This document shows positions 56,787 to 64,000 of a stretch of DNA of 64,000 bases, one piece after another; the first letter of the stretch is position 1, and each line of letters starts with the position of its first letter. Both the position numbers and the translations under genes were made by a program. The stretch lies in the NCBI GenBank assembly GCA_029204225.1, contig CM055092.1:39875800-39939799 (forward strand), read 5' to 3'. The notes beneath the pieces are model-generated. The model made no database searches. It saw nothing but the letters and a program-made list of their open reading frames with translations, and was not told where the DNA came from. This stretch comes from Diphasiastrum complanatum. Its lineage: Eukaryota; Streptophyta; Lycopodiopsida; Lycopodiales; Lycopodiaceae.

Positions 56787-56828
<42 letters not shown>

Positions 56829-56850
56829 CGGACGGACGGACGTTAATAAA

Positions 56851-56908
<58 letters not shown>
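56787..56908. repeat. Compound microsatellite (GA)n-(GACA)n-(GACG)n ... (CT)n
   Basis: GAGA passes into six GACA units and five GACG units (to 56843), then a short spacer and about 54 bp of CT (56855-56908). The GA and CT halves are complementary and could fold into a hairpin. Confidence 0.95.
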
Positions 56909-56915
<7 letters not shown>

Positions 56916-57084
56916 GGTCAAATCAGATTCGAGGTCGAACAAGAGAGAGCGAGAGTGGTGCTAGCAGAAACAAGCAATTCCTTGGATTTTTGCACTGTGC
57001 ATGTTGTAGCTTGCTTGTGCTTGCTCATCAGCTGGCTTAGCACGCACCTCTGGAGGCGATGGTGGACAGTCCACGCAACATTTC

Positions 57085-57324
57085 TTGCAAAGAAGTTGTC
57101 TCAGGGCTGAGGATCTGAAACTAATGGAGGTTGAACAGGGAAAGAACAGCTCCACAGAAGGCAGTGTGAGGGACCCCATGCCCATGGCCTCCAGGCCACA
57201 ACTCACTCTGCCCCCCAAGCCATCCCCTGAGGCCCTTCTCAGAACCTCAGACATGTTTTCCAGCCCCATGCCTCTCACCCCTAGCTTCACGTCGGAGCTC
57301 GATTCTGAGGGAAAGATGTACTAA
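57085..57324 (+). CDS. Unidentified 79-codon frame, possible exon
   Basis: The frame reads GKNSSTEGSVRDPMPMASRP, LTLPPKPSPEALLRTSDMFS and SPMPLTPSFTSELDSEGKMY, ending TAA. The Pro/Ser-rich composition and higher GC than the surroundings suggest a real exon of a plant regulatory or disordered protein, but no family is recognised. It could also be chance. Confidence 0.35.
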   Translation: MQRSCLRAEDLKLMEVEQGKNSSTEGSVRDPMPMASRPQLTLPPKPSPEALLRTSDMFSSPMPLTPSFTSELDSEGKMY

Positions 57325-58640
57325 TCCATACCTGGATAAAATTTGCCCATAATGCGAACAATTCTACGGCCTGCTCTATCACATCCTTCCACTCTTAAAA
57401 CCTGCAATCCCTCTAGATCCTTGAAGTCGTCATTATCTTCCATACTTGCTGTTGTTGTCTAGGCAGTTTGTGTTCTCTCAGAAGCAGAAAGAATCAGCAT
57501 CCATTACAAGATTGGAGGCTAAAACTAGCAATGACAAGTCCTGACACGTAGAATTGGAAGCTTTTGCTGGAGGGTTAAGTCAACTACAGAAACACAATGT
57601 ATTGGGAGGGTATAGAAGTAGGGAATTACAGTTAGCTGAGGTATGCCTTCGACTGCTCGCTTCAAGGCCACCCCCCCCCCCCCCCCCCAAATCTTGGCTT
57701 CCGATTCTATAGTTGAGCTACGTGACTATTCCCCTTGCCGATGACATTTCTCGATCCTCCCATTCTCTTTGCTACCCATCAAGTAGCTAAATGCTTTCAT
57801 GAATTCTTTTGCTACTTATTTTTTTGTTTTCATATGCTCGAAGCTATGGCAAAAAGGCTCAGAATTGCTGTCTTTGAATGCGAGCGTCTGGTGGATCATC
57901 CCCCCCATGTTCTTCATCAGGGACGCATCTTCTCCTACCTCACGCTCCTACAACGTGTCTTTGATCACGTCTCTAGCCTGCCTCCTACGCAACTATTGCC
58001 CGATTTCTCTTACTCTCCACCCTCAATGGCTTTCACGAGCTTCCTCCTTTAATCTTTCCAAATTTTAGTTTTGTGTATCCAGATAGACGCTCCTATATTA
58101 TAACTGAATTGATATGTGGCCCTTTTCACTCTTTGCAACTGCGCAACTGAGAGCTAGGTATATGTAGTTTGCTTCAGAGCACTATGAAGAAACGTGTGTA
58201 CTGAAAATGTGCTTCAAATCTTAGTGATTGCAACAAAATCGTTTTTCAAAAATGGAAGGAAAAAAAAAACCTTCGTTTGTGATGAGCTACTTGGCATGAC
58301 ACCCAAAGGTTTTTAGACTCATTTGGCCTATCACAGCACAATTGGGGGAGACCACTTGGATATCTTCCTTATAGAAAAATGGTAATTTTAATAAGAGGAA
58401 GGCATGGATGAGTTATTCATGTATCACTAGCAATAGCTCAACAATCTGGAGAGAGGCCAGTCTATCAACATAGAGTACATGAGCATTTTGAAGGTCAATA
58501 CAAGCAGGGTGTCTACAAGACAAAGAGGAACATAAGAACATTCTAGCTTGCTGAGATGATGAGAGCAAATTGTTGCACAACCTTCGTAAGAGGATATGCA
58601 GATGTTTTGGGCAATGAGTTATGTGATAGTGGTACTTGAT

Positions 58641-58704
58641 CATCTTGAGGAGAATGTTTTGCTTATTAATGCTTTGCTTATGAATGCTCTTCTTATGAAG
58701 GAAA
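58641..58704 (+). repeat. Direct repeat copy 1 (partner 59064-59128)
   Basis: CATCTTGAGGAGAATGTTTT... to ...TCTTATGAAGGAAAA is repeated about 423 bp downstream with a few substitutions. Confidence 0.85.
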
Positions 58705-59063
58705 ATAGATGTATTGTTGCATCTTGAGAGAGTTGAAACTCTACATTATCAAAGCATTATTTTTTTGGTCCTAGGGAAAACTTGGCTATTGTTTTTTTTA
58801 TTTTTTCTGGATCGTAGCAAGATTACTCTTGAACCAGTTCTTACAACCATTGTATGCACAAATGAATATGATCAAACAAACCAAACTACAAGACAATCCT
58901 TCGTTATGTCTTCAAGCCACTTTCCTTGAAACAAGTTTGGCCTATTTTAGAACCATATCTTGGCTATTTATACAAAAGGTTTTCAAGGGGATTGGATTCT
59001 AGATTACATGTTTGAGAAAATGGTTAGCCCTATAACATTATTCCAATAACAGATTCATCTTTA

Positions 59064-59128
59064 CCATCTTGAGCAGAATGTTTTGCTTATGAATGCTTTA
59101 CTTATAAATGCTCTTCTTATGAAGGAAA
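59064..59128 (+). repeat. Direct repeat copy 2 (partner 58641-58704)
   Basis: The same order of ATGCTTT, CTTAT, AATGCTCTTCTTATGAAGG occurs as in copy 1. Similar TTGTTG..ATCT sequence follows both, so homology may extend weakly by about 30 bp. Confidence 0.85.
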
Positions 59129-59612
59129 AAGAAGTGTTGTATTGTTGTATCTGCCTAAGAGTGGGAAGGGACAATGATATGGTAGGCAAACATGTTGGCC
59201 ATCCCAATTTCTTTTGCCTTCGACCTTTGTCTTGCTTATGCCCACACATACCTTGCCACCTTTAACCTTAGCCCCCCCCCCCCAACTCCAAAACCATTTG
59301 CCCGTTGGCTACGTGAACCATTGGTCGTTTGCTTTGACCCCATCGTTCGCCTGCTTTGATTTTGATCGACAGTATCAAGTTATACAATGGGTCAGATTTT
59401 TGACCGGAGTGCTTTAGACATCGTGAGTTACAGACTGAACTTAGTTGTTGAATGTTGATGATCAATGAGTTGCACTGATCTTAAAGAGAAGCTTTTCAGA
59501 TGGTATTTAAGCACTACATGCTGTATATGGCATTTTCTATTTTTTTGTGAATTTAAAGGTCGCTTGCATTTTCTGAACCTCATCAAAGAGTAGCTCAAAG
59601 TCGCAAACAAAC

Positions 59613-59752
59613 GCATTAATGAGGTTTTCCAGGTCTACAGCTCGCTGCTCAGCCTTTTGCATATACAACAATTGCCGGCATTCTGCCAAACACAGCTTGC
59701 ATTAAATGAGGTTTTCCAGGTCTACAGCTCGCTGCCCAGCCTTCTGCCAAAC
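59613..59752 (+). repeat. Tandem duplication, period about 87 bp
   Basis: ATGAGGTTTTCCAGGTCTAC and the following GCTCGCTGC.CAGCC stretch occur at 59619 and again at 59705. Both units share TTCTGCCAAACAC near the end. Confidence 0.85.
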
Positions 59753-60359
59753 ACTTAAGCTCGGATCTGGAGCTTAACTCAAAAGAAGGAATGGCAAGTT
59801 TCAGAGAGACCATGCATTTTTCAAGATACCAGACCATCGCTCTAGTCCACCATCGGTTTGAAATGCCCATTGAGAACGATCTACACATGAAGCTCTGATC
59901 CCCAAAGATCCGTTAAGAATCTTCATGTATTTTGTTGTTTGTTTTGTCTCTCCCTTGCAGGCTTACATTCTTTTTCTTTTCAGAATGCAGTAGAAAAAGA
60001 AAAGTGGGTTGTCATTTTTGCAGTTGTGCTGAGCCTACTAATGCATGCGCTCTTCCAAACTAGTGGCGGAGATAATCAAGGCATCTCTCAAGGCGACTCG
60101 TAGACATCGCTAGATATAAAAGTAGTGATGGTGGATCCTTATTAAATTTTGAGTACCTAGAATGCAACATCTGAATTATCCACAGTCTACTCTGGAGCTT
60201 GGAAGTAAGCTTGGAATTATAAAAAGCACGGTAAGTCCTGTAAATAAGATGACCCACCACCTGTCTCAAGATACTCACTAGACATTTTGGTGCTATATTT
60301 TTTGTTGATGTACGGATATTTTCTATAGACAATTCCTATTTGGAGTCTATTTATTTGTT

Positions 60360-60836
60360 TTGAAAGGTATTTACAGTGAAGGAGTCCCCTCACTGGGCAC
60401 CTCAAAACAGGGAAGGGATGGATGGAGGGGAACCTTCACCACTCAATATTTAAAATTTTTATTTCCTAAAAAACAGATAGCCGATGGCGGAAGTAAATCT
60501 GCCCCTTTTTCATCATTCATTTCCGCTACTCTCATGGAAGAAAAGCTTAGGCATTCCAAAGCTCTTAATATTCGGGTACGAGGTATTGTTGATACCCAAA
60601 ACGCCATTGATGAAGCGAAAAGATTTCTTTGCACTACCCTAGGACACAATGCAGATGGTTTGGATACGGCATGGCGCACTAAGAAAGATACCACAACTTT
60701 GATACTCCGCTTTACGTCACTTAAAAATCGTAAAGATGCCTTGCGAAAAAGAGCCAAGTTGAAAGACACTAAGATCTTCATGGACGACGATCTTACCTAT
60801 ATCCAGGTTGAAGAACGACTACCGGAAGACGGGTGA
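60360..60836 (+). pseudogene. LINE ORF1 fragment
   Basis: From about 60527 the frame reads EEKLRHSKALNIRVRGIVDT, then IDEAKRFLCTTLG, TTTLILRFTSLKNRKDALRK and RAKLKDTKIFMDDDLTYIQV. This pattern (L-x-I-R-G-I near the start, R-x-x-Ilk..r.Lk.t.I...DLt at the end) is that of the RRM/C-terminal part of L1-type ORF1 proteins, which bind the element RNA. The N-terminal coiled-coil half is not visible, so ORF1 appears truncated. Confidence 0.65.
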
Positions 60837-60837
60837 T

Positions 60838-63800
60838 ATATCGTGATGGAGCTGTTTGGTACCTTGACAGTACTGCATCCGGAACCAGCCTATAGGAAAA
60901 TTGGGGTCTTTGGATAGGGATCTCTTCATTGCCGCCTGCTACTTCCCTCCAGAGTCCTCCTTCTTTGCGGACGGATCAGGTTGCCAGGACTGCTACCAGA
61001 CAGGTGGATTTCCATGACACTACTGACATCTTACTTACACGAGCTCTTGATTGTGAGGACATTGGTATCACTAGGACCTCAGAGGACAGGATGGGCCCTA
61101 TCACGAGCTATGGAGAGTACCTTTTACAGATGGGTGAAGCTCACGAGTTGGCCATTTATAATGGCTTAGCTTGTTGGCCACATTCTAGTAGATTCACTTG
61201 CCACCCACACAGTGGAGGACACAGTGTTGTTGATTATCTCATGGGGTCACCAGTTTTTATCCCACTCATGTCTGATTTCCAGATTCTACACACCACCCTA
61301 TTCGATCACTCCTTCCTATCTTTCAGTATGGGCTCCATCCCGCCGACCTCCCAACCACCCACTATTCCACTCATCTCCCGTGCACCCAGGTACATTTTTG
61401 ATCGTTCCTACATCCAGACGTACCAGGAGGCCGTCAACTCATTTCTTTGTCGTTTTCCACACCACACACCGTTAGAAACACAAGCTACCTTCCTTACCAC
61501 TTCACTCCATAATGCTGCGTCATCTTCCTTTCCCTCCAAACCACATCGGCACCCCTCCACTTCGCCACATCCTATCCAACCTCCCTGGTTTGATGCCGAG
61601 TGTCGTTCTCTTAAATTCCAAGTCACCCAAGCTAGATTGCATGACACACATCTTCTCCATGCAGCTCGTCGATCTTTCCATCTTGTTCTCCGTCGGAAGA
61701 AACGGGTGTATGAAACTCAAAAAGGGAAAAGCTTAGTCGATTCCCTTTGCAGTTCTTCCACCGGTGCCTTCTGGAGGGAATTCATTCCCCGTACCCCTCC
61801 TCCTTCCCTCACAGACCTTCATACCTGGACCACATACGCCACTACCTTATATACTATTCCCACAGACGATCCCATCTCCATTTCTCCCCGACCATCTACT
61901 TTCACTTTCTTTACCTCGGACATGGTCTTGACATCCATCAAGAGAATGAAAACCCGTCGCAAACGTGATATTGATGACCTCGAATCCGAACTACTAATCC
62001 ATGCTGCAGACACACTATCACCTACCCTAGCCACTTTGCTCAATCGAGCAGTTGTCTCCAGTTTCCCTTCCTCCTGGTGTACCAACAACATCCATCCCAT
62101 TCATAAAACTGGTGACCCCATGACTCCTGGTAATTATCGCACCATTATGATTGGACATATCATTGCTAAGTTATATGGCACCATCCTCCAGTCAGCAGTC
62201 AGTTCTGAGGCAGAGTCTAGGAGATTACATGCATTGGGCCAGGCGGGTTTCAGGGCACACTACTCCACCACAGATCATATTTTCACCCTTCGGACCATTA
62301 TTGAGGAGGCTAGACATAGGAAAGAGCGGGTCTACTGTTGTTTTATTGACTTCAGGAAAGCCTTCGACTCTGTTCCATGTTCCCTTCTCATTCAGCAGCT
62401 ACGTGACCTTGGTTTTTCTACTGACACAATCTTGGCAGTGATGGCACTATATGAGAGAGTCCTTGGCTGTTTTCGGAGGGACACCGGCATTTTAGATCAT
62501 ATATGGAGCACTATTGGCGTGAAAAAGGGTTCCTCTTTATCCCCAACCCTGTTTGGACTATATATTGACAAGCTTGAGAGAGTCATTGAGAGATGTGGAG
62601 GCACAGGCTGCAGGCTTGGGAGTATCTTGATCGCTATACTTTTATATGCAGATGACGTGGTTCTCTTATCTCCTACCAGAGAGGGTTTACAGCGACAGCT
62701 AGACAGCCTCCATGCCTTCTGCAGTAGATGGGGATTGGGGGTTAATATATTGAAAACCAAGGTTATGATTTTCAACACATCGAGAGCTTTTATGCAGCGC
62801 CAGGAACTCATCTTTGAGGGACAGCCCCTGGTATCTTCTTATACTTACCTTGGCGTGCTTTTTACAAAACCTATTTTTGGCATGCGACCGGCAACCTCCG
62901 CCAGACTTGGAAAGGGCATGCCTCCCTCGTCCAGTTAAAGCGTTTCTGTTTCAGACGATTTATTCGGGATGCCCCGAGTAAATGTCAGCTATTTGATACA
63001 CTTGTTACCCCCACAGCCCTATATGCAGCAGAGATATGGTGTACGGGTCTCACATCATCTGATTGGGCCAGTAATTCACGACTGCAGATTCTCATGCTAT
63101 CTCGGATGATACGAGCTAAGCCGTCTGTTCCACATCAGATTATCCTGACAGAGTTTGCAGTTCCACCCATACAGCTAGTCGCCATCTTCAGCTTATCCTA
63201 TATATATAGCGTATCATGATGCTACACACAAATAAGCAGAGATATATACAGACGGCACTTACCTCATCGCGACGCCTTTATGACCAGGGGCATCGACTAT
63301 CATGGTTTTCTCAGGCCTCCCAGCTACTAAATACACTTGGCATCTCTATCACAGACCTTCCATCGGGCACCGCTTTCTCTATAGAGCATATCTGAGCAGG
63401 ACATGGCAGGGACAGCTTGGGGTCAAACCCGACTATTACAGGGGACACTTTCTGGAGCTAGACACATTGGGATTTCCTGTTTTACCACAGTATCTTACCT
63501 CAGGACTATCTCACGGGCTTCGGTTTCTACTAGGCCAGTTCCGAGTTTCTTCACACCGGTTGGCGATTGAGACCGGACGCTTTCAGGGTACTCCGCGAGA
63601 GGAGCGGCTCTGCCAGTTGTGTTCATTATAAATGGTCGAGTCCGAGGAGCATTTCCTATTCGTACGTCCAATTTACTATGAGATCAGAGGGAGATATCAC
63701 TGTCTTTTTCGTCAGTCACCAGCTACACTACGATCCCTTATCTCATACGAGGACCCCCGATGTGTGCCACTTATGATACGTGAAATGTCCCTCCTGCGAC

Positions 63801-63871
63801 AGGACCTATGTCAGGCAGCTCAGCATACTTATCCGGACACACAGTCTCAGATTACATCATCCTTTTCTTGA
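60838..63871 (+). pseudogene. LINE ORF2: endonuclease remnant, reverse transcriptase, C-terminal zinc segment
   Basis: The 669-codon frame 60929-62938 starts in the endonuclease end (GHSVVDYLMGSP, then LFDHSFLSF with the terminal Asp-His pair). The RT has TGDPMTPGNYRTI, GQAGFRAHYSTTDHIFTLR, CCFIDFRKAFDSV (motif A), GVKKGSSLSPTLFGLYID (motif B, Lys where Gln is usual), LLYADDVVLLSP (motif C, Asp pair at 62651-62656), NILKTKVMIFNTS and YTYLGVLF. After a shift at about 62880 the extension reads TPTALYAAEIWCTGLTSSDW. 63302-63631 ends ERLCQLC, a stop, then ESEEHFLFVRPIY to 63871, a damaged C..C..H..C segment. The endonuclease N-terminal half is missing. Confidence 0.9.
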
Positions 63872-64000
63872 CAAAGATCACGTTTTGATGCAGACATGAC
63901 TGACAGCGATTGCGACGACACTCCCAGACCTAGGATGCAGAGACGACGGACCACCCAGCCTCCGGTGACCATGCAGTCACACGTCACACCATATCTCCTA

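Larger units (their letters stand above)
57325..60350. other. Unassigned sequence with short repeats
   Basis: This stretch holds a poly-C run (57669-57688), another at 59273-59283, a dispersed duplication (58641-58704 and 59064-59128) and a tandem duplication (59613-59752). A plus-strand stretch at 59758-59899 reads SKEGMASFRETMHFSRYQTI and EMPIENDLHMKL before a stop, and looks exon-like without a match I can name. No complete gene is visible. Confidence 0.5.
60360..64000 (+). mobile_element. LINE (non-LTR retrotransposon), L1-like layout, runs off the window
   Basis: An ORF1-like frame, an endonuclease remnant, an RT and a C-terminal Cys/His segment occur in LINE order on one strand with no LTRs. 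Composition changes to C-rich in the ORF2 region compared with the AT-rich flank. The 3' end and any poly-A tail are beyond 64000. Frame changes show the copy is dead. Confidence 0.9.

Noticed and set aside
56644-57040. Frames spanning the GA/CT repeats with Ser-Leu runs
   Set aside because: They are translation of a microsatellite; open only because the repeat lacks stop codons.
60443-60781. Minus-strand 112-codon frame
   Set aside because: It is opposite the LINE ORF1, which has the recognisable motifs; treated as a shadow.
61408-62100. Minus-strand and alternative plus-strand frames in the LINE
   Set aside because: They are shadows of ORF2, whose RT motifs fix the coding frame.

Overview
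The window looks like a repeat-dense stretch of a large land-plant nuclear genome. The evidence is plant-type Ty1/copia and Ty3/gypsy LTR retrotransposons with tRNA-iMet and other tRNA primer sites, a hAT transposon with introns, a LINE, and remnants of two conserved nuclear genes (GDP-mannose pyrophosphorylase and a PDAP1/HASPP28-like protein) with GT-AG introns. I cannot name the species. No bacterial operons, rRNA, tRNA genes or CRISPR arrays were seen.

Positions 1-29.6 kb are a mosaic of broken LTR elements. G1 (1-3556, minus) is a Ty3/gypsy element with an extra open frame beyond integrase. Then come a piece of the long LTR of a gag-only family, here called X (3630-5066), and copy A (5757-12108), a start-of-LTR-X segment carrying a nested, internally inverted copia element. 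These are followed by a gypsy integrase remnant (12.7-13.7 kb), a degenerate minisatellite (13.7-14.2 kb), a gag-only X element with its 3' LTR (15.1-19.6 kb), a decayed gypsy pol (19.6-22 kb, minus), an unidentified gene fragment (22.5-23.2 kb), a gypsy gag (23.1-24.3 kb, minus) and scrambled pieces of copia C2 (24.6-29.3 kb). C2 is interrupted by a second partial copy of G1 (27.07-28.6 kb).

Positions 29.6-38.3 kb hold copy B of the same inverted-copia-in-LTR-X composite. It is flanked by inverted arms and ends with the LTR terminus CTAACA and a primer-binding site. At 38.9-48 kb an unidentified, decayed multi-frame gene is split by a nearly complete copia element C1 (39454-45586) with matching 682-bp LTRs and a 5-bp target duplication AGAGA.

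From 48 kb on, LTR elements thin out. This part holds AT-rich intergenic DNA, a small minisatellite, the last two coding exons of a PDAP1-like gene (51497-51840, minus), a hAT transposase pseudogene (52200-54210, minus), a GDP-mannose pyrophosphorylase pseudogene (54438-55900, plus), microsatellites, unassigned sequence, and a LINE with ORF1, endonuclease remnant, reverse transcriptase and a C-terminal Cys/His region (60360 to the window edge).

Almost nothing here looks functional. The PDAP1-like exons are the best candidate for a live host gene. C1 is the youngest and most complete element.
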